DNA of 64,000 nucleotides, taken from NCBI RefSeq assembly GCF_004349055.1, contig NZ_SMKX01000012.1, forward strand, positions 1 through 64,000, given 5' to 3'. The number at the start of each line of letters is the position of its first letter. Position 1 is the first letter of the stretch. This DNA is from Kribbella antibiotica (GTDB lineage: Bacteria; Actinomycetota; Actinomycetes; Propionibacteriales; Kribbellaceae). The notes under the pieces were generated by a model. The model saw only the letters and a list, made by a program, of their open reading frames with translations, was not told where the DNA came from and did not search any database. The translations under genes and the position numbers were made by a program. Shown piece after piece: positions 29,501 to 37,414 of this stretch.

Positions 29501-32116
29501 GGCGTAGCAGCGCAAAGTCGTCTCGAACCATGATTGCGTCGGCCCGTAGTGCGCCCCGATCACCCCTGTGCGCTCTTCGCGCTCTGCCCACAACTGCCCG
29601 TGCTCGGCGATGAACTTGTCCGCAACTTCCAGCGCCATCAGCTGCGTTCGGTCAACCGCTGCAGCCACTGCCGGGGGCATCCGGGTGACTGTGAACGGCG
29701 GTGCTGGATAGGGCGTCGGGAATGCGGCAGTCGGAGCCGGGTCCACCCTTCTGGCCAGTCGGTCGGCGATCGTCGACGTCGGCTCTCCACCTGGGAGATG
29801 GGCTGTCCAAGCGACGAGAACGATGCGTTCGTTGTGTGGAGCCGGTCGGGATCGTGGGGCGGCGGTGCCTGCGGCAGGCGGATCCTGGATCAGTTGATGA
29901 CCGTTCGTCCCGCCGAAGCCGAATCCGGAGACCCCGACCGTGCGAGGGCGGCCGGCTGGCCGGACCAGCGCGGTGTCCTCCGACGGCACCGTAACCCGGC
30001 CGGTGGTCGTGCGGGGAGTCTGCCGTTGCCCAGGGATCAGGTTGTGGCGCAGTCCGAGCAGCCCATGGATAACCGAGGTGGCGCCGGCGGCCCAGCCGGT
30101 GTGACCGACCAGCGTCTTGTTCGACGTACACAGCACTGGACGGTCGGGCGCGGCTTGGTCCAATGCAGCCAGTTCCACCGCATCACCGGCGACCGTGCCG
30201 GTGCCGTGGCCGACGACCCAGACGACCTCGCGCTGGTCGATCCCCGCGGCCTGGCTGGACCGGTTCAGCGCGAGCTGCTGGCCACGGAGGTTAGGAGCGG
30301 CGATGGCTTTGCCCCGGCCGTCGGCAGCGGCACCGAACCCTGCCAGCACCCCGAGCACCGGATCGCCTGCCCGCTGGGCATCAGAAAGCCGGCGCAGCGC
30401 CACGATCGCGGCACCGTCCGAGAACAGTGTCCCGTCGGCGGCCGGCCCGAACGCGCTGACCTTACCGGTCCGGCTCAGGCCGTTGAGCTTGCCGAACAGC
30501 ACGTTGAACCGTGGTCCGACCATGAAGTACCCGCCGCACAGCGCCAGGTCGGCGCGTCCGTCGAGGACCGCGGCGGCGCCGAGATCGATGGCGTACAAAG
30601 AGGACGAACAAGCGGTGTCAACAACGGTGTACGGCGTCTCGGGCGGCAGCAGCCCCGCGATGGCGGTCCCGACCACACCGTTGGGTAGATGATCCACGGG
30701 ATGTCCCGTGGCGAGAGAGTAGTGGTCGTGCAGTACGGCGCGGAGCCGGTCCATCAGGTCGGGAGCGTCCGGTTCCCATTTGCCGGCCAGCCGACGGGCG
30801 AATCCCTCGATCGCCATGGCCTGCTCGAAATGCTGATCCCCGTCGCTGCAAGCGCCGATGAAGCATGCCGCCCGTACCTCCTCGTCGTACGACGGAGGAA
30901 GTGCCTGGCGGATCGCCCGGCGTAGCCATGACGCCGAGAGGCTAGCGGTCGGCACCGCCCGGTCCTGTTCACCGGCTGGGACGAACCCGGACACGGCAGT
31001 GTAGGTCCGGTCGCGATCTCCCGGTTCGGTGGCGAAAAAGGTCTCGGCCGGATATCGGCCGGCAGGGCTCGAGAAGGCAGGCTCACCGGTCCGGAGCAGC
31101 TTCCAGAACTCGTCGGGAGACTCCGCCCCTGGCACGTCGAGACCCATCCCGACCACAGCGACGCAGTCATCGTCCGCCGCGCCTGGCCGCGGAGCGGTCC
31201 GGACTGGCGAGACGGCAACCTCGACCGACCCGTTGGCGACGTCGGGACCGGCGGCCACGAGGCCGTTCGTTGCGGAGAGTCCGTTCGAGCTCTGCGGGCC
31301 TGCGGGCGCCCCGCCGGAGTCGCCCCACGTGCCTCCCGCCCGGGCCAGCGCGGATCCGAGCCGGAGGCCGCCGTCGTTGACGACATTTTCTCCAGTCATC
31401 CACGATGCTTCGTCCGACGCCAGGAACGCGACCAGCCGGGCGTGCTCCTCGACCCTCCCGAGCCGTCCGAGCGGTGTACCCGCGATGACGGCCGCCAGTA
31501 CCTCCTCGCTGCGTGGGAACAACTCCAGGGTCTGGCTGACCAGCATGCTCGCGGACGCCATGTTCACTCGGATGCCGTACGGCGCGAACTCGACGGCCAG
31601 ATAGCGGGTGAGTGCCTCCAGGGCCCCTTTACACACCGCGACGCAGCTGTAGTTGTCGATGGCAACGCTGGTCCCGATCGAACCGAGGTTCACGATCGAG
31701 CCACCGCGCTCACGCATCAACGGCAACGCGGCCCGGGCGCAGCGCCGCGGCCCGTGCAGGTTGGTATCCAGCGCCCGCTGCCAATCGTGTTCGGTCAGCA
31801 CTTCGGCCGGCTCGAACACCCCCCGCGCCGCGTTGTTGACCAGAATGTCGAGCCGCCCGTGCCGCCGGCCGATCTCGGCGAACATCTCGGTCACCGATTC
31901 CGCCTTGGCGACGCTGGCGCGGAGGTGCTCGGCCGAGCCTCCAGCAGCGCGGATGAGTGCGACCGTCTCGTCGGCCGACTCCCGATCGTGGAACCAGTTC
32001 ACAATCACGTGGGCGCCGCGTCCGGCCAGCTCGCGGGAGATGGCCCGGCCCTGTCCCTTGGAACCACCGGTGACCAGGCAGATCTTGCCCGCGAAATCGC
32101 TTCTCATGCCGCTCAT
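26501..32116 (-). CDS. PUFA-synthase-like megasynthase: FabL-type ER-KS-CLF-KR-DH
   Basis: A 1871-residue protein. Residues 1-260 are a short-chain reductase with TGGSKGQG and, instead of YxxxK, Tyr156-x6-Lys163 (YSCVAVCK), the signature of FabI/FabL enoyl reductases; it reads like Bacillus FabL throughout. A KS follows (about 330-740) with DTACSSS (Cys503), HGTGT and SNKTLVGH. A second KS-like domain (about 750-1090) lacks the Cys (ADGGPASAL) and acts like a chain-length factor. A PUFA-type KR (VVVATGGARGITAACLAELA) and a double-hotdog DH (DHLINGKPTMHG) end the protein. It starts at ATG 32116, overlapping the AT-ACP stop. With the AT-ACP partner this is a complete reducing lipid synthase without a releasing domain. 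Confidence 0.9.
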   Translation of the reverse strand: MSGMRSDFAGKICLVTGGSKGQGRAISRELAGRGAHVIVNWFHDRESADETVALIRAAGGSAEHLRASVAKAESVTEMFAEIGRRHGRLDILVNNAARGVFEPAEVLTEHDWQRALDTNLHGPRRCARAALPLMRERGGSIVNLGSIGTSVAIDNYSCVAVCKGALEALTRYLAVEFAPYGIRVNMASASMLVSQTLELFPRSEEVLAAVIAGTPLGRLGRVEEHARLVAFLASDEASWMTGENVVNDGGLRLGSALARAGGTWGDSGGAPAGPQSSNGLSATNGLVAAGPDVANGSVEVAVSPVRTAPRPGAADDDCVAVVGMGLDVPGAESPDEFWKLLRTGEPAFSSPAGRYPAETFFATEPGDRDRTYTAVSGFVPAGEQDRAVPTASLSASWLRRAIRQALPPSYDEEVRAACFIGACSDGDQHFEQAMAIEGFARRLAGKWEPDAPDLMDRLRAVLHDHYSLATGHPVDHLPNGVVGTAIAGLLPPETPYTVVDTACSSSLYAIDLGAAAVLDGRADLALCGGYFMVGPRFNVLFGKLNGLSRTGKVSAFGPAADGTLFSDGAAIVALRRLSDAQRAGDPVLGVLAGFGAAADGRGKAIAAPNLRGQQLALNRSSQAAGIDQREVVWVVGHGTGTVAGDAVELAALDQAAPDRPVLCTSNKTLVGHTGWAAGATSVIHGLLGLRHNLIPGQRQTPRTTTGRVTVPSEDTALVRPAGRPRTVGVSGFGFGGTNGHQLIQDPPAAGTAAPRSRPAPHNERIVLVAWTAHLPGGEPTSTIADRLARRVDPAPTAAFPTPYPAPPFTVTRMPPAVAAAVDRTQLMALEVADKFIAEHGQLWAEREERTGVIGAHYGPTQSWFETTLRCYADDLATVNPGSLDATAFTAAVAAVTADVRATVVPTGPDSQPGLMGNVTASRIANRLNLNGPVVLADGGPASALHAVAIAEQYLLDGALDLALVLASNGNSSDELRTLLDSKVPLGEGAFLLALARETDALAAGWPVLAALSAGQTEPGSRAEGHDRDYLGASGAIDLLTAVLSGRTRVSGEFPAPVITVTTPDAQRSNQRYVAALVEEVEPAQLRTLPEPGPDWLILVGPGCEDQIPADVANSGAVIRTLDVSVPIEEQFPSAGSGSGEFQHLRMLGSTQGTPWPHYPLDDLLHGHEALFLAVKSNLDRISAGGSIGVHLSDELRSGVPHPATGLFTGIVKSLAWDLKDTALAVVIAEPDGAWSRLHREIDCYAGDPTTVHQAGNRLRTKLVPAATDHKLVPLRPGAVVVATGGARGITAACLAELAELAERQSVRLWLLGSSQLQEVSPELLAADDADLPRLRSEFLRRERGTASIPELSGRFDRLVNARESQLTLQRLRASCGDDAVHYLSCDLTDADDVRRAADQIRAVDPEIDLVLHGAGLHGGGDISRLTLAALRRIRDVKVRGYHHLKAAFPDAQAWCNFGSVAGLVGLPGETDYAPGNDYLHGAALLSSLHHGAVEQTMVWPIWSEVGMGGSDLMQSNNERAGIMAPLNPAEGVEHFAAELAVGLRTEPVVAFLHPQETRTFSDQFPDFVHPRAARAPWILATPHHLASTEARWVLDLTKQAAGYLADHLINGKPTMHGTGLATIAAEAATVLVPGRTVKALTDLRFKAFVAPKPKSGSPYKVRATVLGAADGVVRVKVAITSDAVDRNGRILRADREHFDCVVELGELAPLPVAVPRPVGKACDDPYYRTDSVVQLTGVYRATTGCIEGPSGSSARWQPAAADSPSARSMLENPPVPSVLLDALARTRMLQKDKDGVNLIVVPRGIERVEFFVNGGDAVVSRAHPDGILLNHHREANLDEATTSDGKVLIRITGCDVYSIGETPTPPSATVY

Positions 32117-33498
32117 CCGGCGGTCACCAACTGGCCGTCGACGAGTTCGACGACCAGTTGGGCGACGGCCTCGATGGTCACGTAGTCGGTAATCCGCAGC
32201 TTCTCGATCTCGGGCAGACCGTAGATCTCCCGGACCTTCTCCAGGATCGCGGTCTGCCGCAACGAGTCGATCCCGAGCTCGGCTTCCAGCTCGATCCCCG
32301 GCTCGAACACGTCGACCGGATAGCCGACAGCATCGGCGTACAAAGCGCGCAAGGCCGGCACCAGCTCGTCCACCGACAGCGCAGCCCCATCGCTCTCGAT
32401 TGTCTGGACAGCCGGTGTAGGCGTAGTCGGCATCGGCATCGGCATCGGCGCAGCGTCGGCCGCGGCCACCGGTTCCTCGAACCCCGCTGTCGTCCCCGCC
32501 GACGACGGCTCCGCGGTGGAAGGCCGACCATCGAGGCGTTGGAGCTCGTTCCTGAGGTCGTCGGCTCCAACTCGGCGACGCAGCGGGGCCACGGCGTTCA
32601 CGCCGACCAGCGTTGCCTCGATCAGGCCCGTGCACACCGACCGCGCACCACATTCGACGAAGGCGGTGTGTCCGTCTCCTCGCACCGCGAGAAGTGCTGC
32701 GACAAAGTCGATCCGGTGCACCAGATGTCTGGTCAGGACCTCGCGGGCATCGTCCGCGGTCTCCACATAGCCACCCAGCAACGGCGAGTAGACAAGGTGC
32801 CGCGGTGTGCGTATCTCTGCCGCTGCCACACTGACTGCGAACCGTTCGGCGGCGTCGGCAAGCACCCGGTTGTGGAACGGGTACGGGACCTGCAATCTCG
32901 TCGTGCTGATGTCCAGCACCGCCGCGACCCCAGTGAGGCGATCGAGCGCGGCGGCACGCCCGGAGACAACAACCTGCTCAACGCCGTTCACGACGGCAAC
33001 AGCCAAGTCTCGATCGACGGCCGCTGCGAGCTTGCCGACCCGATCCGGGCCGGCCATCAGGGCGACCATGCCACCCAGTTCGCCGCGATCCCGCCACCCT
33101 GCCAACAACGCGGCATCGCGAGCGGTGACCAAGGCGACTCCGGTCTCCAGGGTCAAGGCCCCGGCCACGGTCAACGCAGCGAACTCACCGAAGCTGTGTC
33201 CCATCAGGAGCCCCGGGTGAACACCGAACTCGTCCACCCACAATTCGGCCGCCGCGACTCCCGCTGCGAAGATCGCCAGGTGCAGAGCCGCCGGATCATC
33301 GACCATCAGGTCCGCCAGCGCCGGGGCAGCCCGGGAAGTGAGCAGCTCGGTGACCGTCGATGCTCCGGCCGCCGCGTCGACCCGCGCCAACGTCGGAAGG
33401 ATCGACGCGCAACTGTCCTTGCTGAGGGCGAAGACCCCCGGGGAATAGCCACCTTGACCAGGAAAGACAAAAACTGGCCGACCGTCAGAACGATTCAT
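32113..33498 (-). CDS. Acyltransferase-ACP didomain protein (system A)
   Basis: A 461-residue protein. The AT domain (1-300) has [13 protein letters not shown], the nucleophile elbow GHSFGEFAAL and PYPFHN in the extender-selectivity region. After a Pro/Met/Thr-rich linker, residues 375-460 form an ACP with ELGIDSLRQ, the attachment Ser in the IDS form seen in PUFA-synthase ACPs. Only one ACP is present, unlike the tandem arrays of PUFA synthases. The start ATG 33498 stands behind GGAG. It overlaps the megasynthase by ATGA and loads malonyl units onto its own ACP for it. Confidence 0.9.
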   Translation of the reverse strand: MNRSDGRPVFVFPGQGGYSPGVFALSKDSCASILPTLARVDAAAGASTVTELLTSRAAPALADLMVDDPAALHLAIFAAGVAAAELWVDEFGVHPGLLMGHSFGEFAALTVAGALTLETGVALVTARDAALLAGWRDRGELGGMVALMAGPDRVGKLAAAVDRDLAVAVVNGVEQVVVSGRAAALDRLTGVAAVLDISTTRLQVPYPFHNRVLADAAERFAVSVAAAEIRTPRHLVYSPLLGGYVETADDAREVLTRHLVHRIDFVAALLAVRGDGHTAFVECGARSVCTGLIEATLVGVNAVAPLRRRVGADDLRNELQRLDGRPSTAEPSSAGTTAGFEEPVAAADAAPMPMPMPTTPTPAVQTIESDGAALSVDELVPALRALYADAVGYPVDVFEPGIELEAELGIDSLRQTAILEKVREIYGLPEIEKLRITDYVTIEAVAQLVVELVDGQLVTAG

Positions 33499-33583
33499 CT
33501 CTTACTCCGATAGCTGGGCGGGGAGTGTTGCTCCGGTAGATGGGCGGGGACCGGACCACTGGCACAGATACCTGGGTGGATGA

Positions 33584-34624
33584 TCACAGCGTCGTGGTCA
33601 CCTTGTTGCCGACGACGAACGCGCCCGGCACGACACCGTTGGCGTGCGCGACCTCGATCGCGAGATGCTGCGCGACGACTGCACCGCTCATCAGCGATGC
33701 CAGGTCGTTCGCCCGTGAGGTCGGCAGGTTTCGTCCTCCCTCCACCTCCAGGTCTCCGGCCAGGATCACCGAGGTGCCGACCGCGATCAGGTCGTCGGCC
33801 AGCCGTCTCAAGCTGACGTAGTCCGCGTAGGAATCCGCGCCGTAGAGCATCGCCGTCATCCCCCAACCCGCAAGCTCGATCGGTCCGTGGCGGAACTGCC
33901 CACCGACGAACCCCTCGGCGGGGACCTTCGCTGCCTCTTTCATGATCAGTGCGGCATAGAGCGCGGTGGCGGCTGCGTCACGTCTCCCGACTGTGATCAG
34001 ACGCGGAGCCCAGGTCCCGAGCATGCGTGACCCGATATCCGCCGCCAGCCGCTGCCCCACCGCGTCTGCAACCCACTTCGTCGCCGTTGCCAGTTCGCCG
34101 TCCAGCAGCTCGCCGGGAGTCTTCTGGAAGCCACCCACCAGTCGGTGATGCACGGCGAGCGTATTGAGGTAGCTTTTCGTGCTGGCCGTCGTCTCCGGAC
34201 CGCTGTGCAACGGCACAGTGAGGTCGGCGATCTCCGCGAGCGGGCTGTTCTCGTCCGCAGTAATGCCAAGGATGCGGATCAGATCCGCCCACTCGTCCCG
34301 TAGCCGGCTCATCACCTCGACCACCTCGCCGCTGGCCCCGGATTGCGAGGTAGCGATGACGAGGGTGTTCGGGGTGACGAGGTCCGGAGTCTCAAGGAGC
34401 GTCCCCGCATCGACCAGCCAGCACGGTATGCCGCTTCGGGTGAGAGCGTGCCAGGTCGGGATCCCGGCGAAATGGCTGCTGCCCATGCCGGTGAGGATTA
34501 CCCGGCCCCACCGGTGGCTGACCAGATCATCGATACCAGCGACGAATCCGGTGCTGAGTAGATCGGACAGTGCGGCTGGTTGGGCGAGCACGTCCTGTTC
34601 GAACGGCGTTAACTGAGCAGGCAT
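33584..34624 (-). CDS. SIS-domain sugar isomerase/deaminase-like protein
   Basis: A 346-residue protein with two SIS domains resembling the isomerase half of glucosamine-6-phosphate synthase (GlmS) or AgaS/FrlB-type proteins. The first SIS repeat has LTGMGSSHFAG and ATSQSGASGEVVE. The second has ITVGRRDAAATALYAALIMKEAAKV, with the KEAAKVPAEGF and GQFRHGPIE pattern of the GlmS sugar-phosphate site. No glutaminase domain is present. It lies 85 bp upstream of the AT-ACP gene in the same operon and could prepare a sugar or amino-sugar head group. The substrate is unknown. Confidence 0.8.
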   Translation of the reverse strand: MPAQLTPFEQDVLAQPAALSDLLSTGFVAGIDDLVSHRWGRVILTGMGSSHFAGIPTWHALTRSGIPCWLVDAGTLLETPDLVTPNTLVIATSQSGASGEVVEVMSRLRDEWADLIRILGITADENSPLAEIADLTVPLHSGPETTASTKSYLNTLAVHHRLVGGFQKTPGELLDGELATATKWVADAVGQRLAADIGSRMLGTWAPRLITVGRRDAAATALYAALIMKEAAKVPAEGFVGGQFRHGPIELAGWGMTAMLYGADSYADYVSLRRLADDLIAVGTSVILAGDLEVEGGRNLPTSRANDLASLMSGAVVAQHLAIEVAHANGVVPGAFVVGNKVTTTL

Positions 34625-34695
34625 GGGAGGGCACTCATTTCACAAGGTCGACGACAAGGACAGGACCACGGCCGCCTGCTGGCGCGGTTGGGAGT

Positions 34696-36159
34696 TCACG
34701 GCTTCCCTTTCGTCCACTCGACATCCGGAAGCTGTCCGGCCTTCGCCATCCAGCCGGTCTTGCCGGGCTGAAGGTTGCGGACGAAGAGGACGATCACGCC
34801 GGCTCCGGCAAAGGCCATCGCCAGCACCGGCGCGATCCGGATCGGGAAGTCGGGCAGCGGATACAGGCTGCACCCCGCGATGAGCAGCAGAGCGGCCGTC
34901 GAGATCACCGGTGCGACCACGTGCGCGCACGCACTGAACTCAGCCGGGAATCGGCGGCGGAAGAACCGGAAGGCCGCGATATTCATCAGGATGAGGATCG
35001 GGATGTAAACGAAGGTGCCGGCGGCGCCGAGCAGGTGGAACAAGTTGTACGGGCCGAGCGGAATCCCCACCGCCAAGCAGGTACCGAGAGCGACTCCTGA
35101 CTGCAGGAGCACTGCCGCTACCGGGGTCCGGTGACCGGGGTGAACCCTGGCGAGCCAGGCCGGCAGCGCGCCCGTGCGGGCGATGCCGAAGACGGTGCGC
35201 GTCGCGCTCGTCGTACAGGCGATGCAGACGGCCAGGCCGGAGTTGGCCAGGGCGATCAGGACCACGATCGAGGCGCCGTTCCAGAGCCGGTCGGCCAGGA
35301 CGAACGCCGGCGCGATCGGGGAGATGGCTAGTTCCTCCAGGTGATCGGTTCCCCAACCGATCTGGAGCCCCCAGGCTGTCACCACGTAGAACGCGCCGAT
35401 CAAGGCCAGGGAGCCGAAGATCGCCCGCGGGATGATCCGGCACGGATCTCTGGACTCGTCCCCGACGACAGCCGCGCTCTCGAAGCCGGTGAAGGCGAAC
35501 ATCGACAAGACGACGGCCAGCAGGAACCCCGAACCGTTCGTGACGCCGGCCGGGTTGAAGCCATCGATGTTCAGGCCACCTGGCCCGGGATTGACCAGTC
35601 CGGTGACCGCCAGGCCCAGTCCGACGAGCACCTCGAAACACGTCATCACCACCAGAAACCTGCTCGAGATCGAGATCCCCCGGTAGGCACACGCGAAGCA
35701 GACCGCCAGGATCACCGCAGAGTATGTCCACCACGGGATACCTATGCCGTACTTGCCGGCGAGCTCATCGTGGATGATCGCGCCGGCGAAGGACGCCAGC
35801 GCGGCGGGAGCGACGGTCATCATCAGCGCGTACACCCAGCCGGTCAGGAACCCTGTCTGGGGACCGATTCCAGCCGAGATGTAGGTATAGACCCCACCGG
35901 CCGACGGCAGATGCCGGGCCAAGTCGTGCAGCGGAACGGCAACGGTCAGGCAGACCAGGCACGCCGCAAGATACGTCAGCGGCGCCGCCGCGCCCGCGTA
36001 CGTGGTCGTGAACGCGATCGTGTAGAAGATGCCCGACATCGGCGAGATCTGTGCGATGGACTGCACCAGCGCTCCGGGCAGCCCAATTGCGTCGTGCTTC
36101 AGATCCGCATCACCCGTGATGCGGACCGAAGCCTGCACGCCATGAGCAGGAATCGCCAT
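34696..36159 (-). CDS. APC-family amino acid permease
   Basis: A 487-residue membrane protein with about 12 predicted hydrophobic segments, beginning with the APC pattern IGLPGALVQSIAQISPMSG. Later segments include LPSAGGVYTYISAGIGP and MFAFTGFESAAVVGDESRDP, typical of the amino acid/polyamine/organocation family. I chose ATG 36159 because GGAGGA lies directly upstream; the frame remains open further but without family similarity. It is transcribed toward the SIS and AT-ACP genes. It could supply the amino acid used by the AOS domain, or belong to the neighbouring dehydrogenase cassette; the sequence does not decide. Confidence 0.85.
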   Translation of the reverse strand: MAIPAHGVQASVRITGDADLKHDAIGLPGALVQSIAQISPMSGIFYTIAFTTTYAGAAAPLTYLAACLVCLTVAVPLHDLARHLPSAGGVYTYISAGIGPQTGFLTGWVYALMMTVAPAALASFAGAIIHDELAGKYGIGIPWWTYSAVILAVCFACAYRGISISSRFLVVMTCFEVLVGLGLAVTGLVNPGPGGLNIDGFNPAGVTNGSGFLLAVVLSMFAFTGFESAAVVGDESRDPCRIIPRAIFGSLALIGAFYVVTAWGLQIGWGTDHLEELAISPIAPAFVLADRLWNGASIVVLIALANSGLAVCIACTTSATRTVFGIARTGALPAWLARVHPGHRTPVAAVLLQSGVALGTCLAVGIPLGPYNLFHLLGAAGTFVYIPILILMNIAAFRFFRRRFPAEFSACAHVVAPVISTAALLLIAGCSLYPLPDFPIRIAPVLAMAFAGAGVIVLFVRNLQPGKTGWMAKAGQLPDVEWTKGKP

Positions 36160-36241
36160 ATTGTCCTCCGCTGGACATGGATCCCCCCACCAACGAACAT
36201 TTCTGGAGTAGCTGCAGGCTGCAGGCAGCGAGTGAGCAAGG

Positions 36242-37414
36242 TCAGCTCTCATCGAGCCCTTCCAGGTGTTGATTGGAAGGATCGATGAGGATCTTGGCGT
36301 GTGTCTCGGCCTTCTCCAGTACGGCGAACGCGTCGGCGATGCCTGCGAGTCCGACGTGGCCGGTGACGATTCCGGAGAGATCCACCTTGCCCTCGGCAAG
36401 CAAATGCAGAGAGTCCCGGAACTCGAGGGGCGTGTAACCGACGACGAAGCGGAGGTCCAGTTCCTTGTTCACCGCGAGCGACGGCCAGATGGTGTCGGCA
36501 TCCATGCACACGCCGACCACGACAATCCGCGAATGCAGCGGTACGCCGGCCAGAATTCCGTCGAGCATTCCGGGAAGGCCGACGCACTCGAAGACCACCG
36601 GACGTTTCGGCCGCGTCAACCCCAGCTTGTCCAGCAATCGCCAGGTTGCCGACCACGGGACCGGCAGCCGGGCCAGGCTTTCGAGCGCGTCGATGCCCGC
36701 GTTGTACTGATCGGGCAACGTGGTCTTGAAACCATGGCCGGTCATCGCATCCCACGGGGATTCAGAGGCCGGATCGACCACGACGTCAGCGCCACAGCCT
36801 CTGGCCAGCGCTCGCCGGGCGGCCGAGTAGTCGCTCGCGACGATGGTCCCGATACCACGAGCTTTGAGCGCGGCAATCACCGCAAGCCCCACCGGGCCAC
36901 AGCCGAGGACAACCGCGACATCCTTGCGCGTCACTTCGCTCCGGTTGACCGCATGCCAGGCAACCGCCAGCGGCTCGGTCAACACAGCAAGATCAGGAGC
37001 AAGACCATTCGGTACGGCGAGAGTCAGCGACTCCTGGACCACGACGTACTCGGCGAATCCGCCCGGCGCGTTCGCGGACAACCCGATCCCGTCGACCTGA
37101 CGACCGCGCCGTACCAGCGGGATCGCCACGACCGGTGTTCCGGTCCGGAACCGGCCCGTGGTCCACGGCCCGTGGTCCACGACCTCGCCATAGATCTCGT
37201 GCCCTGGTACGACGCTCTGCTCAGAACGCGCATAGCCGGAGTACCCACACACCTCGAGCACATCAGCCATCTGATCCGCGTGCCGGCGAGCGTGCACATC
37301 AGAACCGCAGATGCCACAGCGCTTGACCTCGACGAGCAACTGGCCGGCGCCGGGACGGAGCGCCGGCCAGTCGACTACTTCGATGACGCCGCGCGTCAGA
37401 CTCGCCGCCCTCAT
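36242..37414 (-). CDS. Zinc-dependent alcohol dehydrogenase
   Basis: A 390-residue MDR enzyme. The catalytic zinc pattern is present as CGICGSDVHARRH, then PGHEIYGEV. The Rossmann motif is VVLGCGPVGLAVIAALK. The four-cysteine structural zinc lobe is not evident, and an insertion (VCGYSGYARSEQ) stands in that region. The start overlaps the stop of the Baeyer-Villiger monooxygenase by four bases, so the pair is co-translated. An ADH making a ketone for a BVMO, or acting on the product, is a common combination in catabolism of alcohols and terpenoids. Confidence 0.88.
   Translation of the reverse strand: MRAASLTRGVIEVVDWPALRPGAGQLLVEVKRCGICGSDVHARRHADQMADVLEVCGYSGYARSEQSVVPGHEIYGEVVDHGPWTTGRFRTGTPVVAIPLVRRGRQVDGIGLSANAPGGFAEYVVVQESLTLAVPNGLAPDLAVLTEPLAVAWHAVNRSEVTRKDVAVVLGCGPVGLAVIAALKARGIGTIVASDYSAARRALARGCGADVVVDPASESPWDAMTGHGFKTTLPDQYNAGIDALESLARLPVPWSATWRLLDKLGLTRPKRPVVFECVGLPGMLDGILAGVPLHSRIVVVGVCMDADTIWPSLAVNKELDLRFVVGYTPLEFRDSLHLLAEGKVDLSGIVTGHVGLAGIADAFAVLEKAETHAKILIDPSNQHLEGLDES

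Noticed and set aside
26501-32116. Reading the N-terminal SDR as a FabG-type ketoreductase
   Set aside because: A separate PUFA-type KR is already present in the protein, and the catalytic pattern is Tyr-x6-Lys rather than YxxxK, so an enoyl reductase fits better.
32117-32653. N-terminal extension of the left megasynthase by about 180 residues
   Set aside because: The extension is an Arg/Gly-rich mirror of the AT-ACP gene in another frame; ATG 32116 with ATGA overlap and the FabL-like start is far better.
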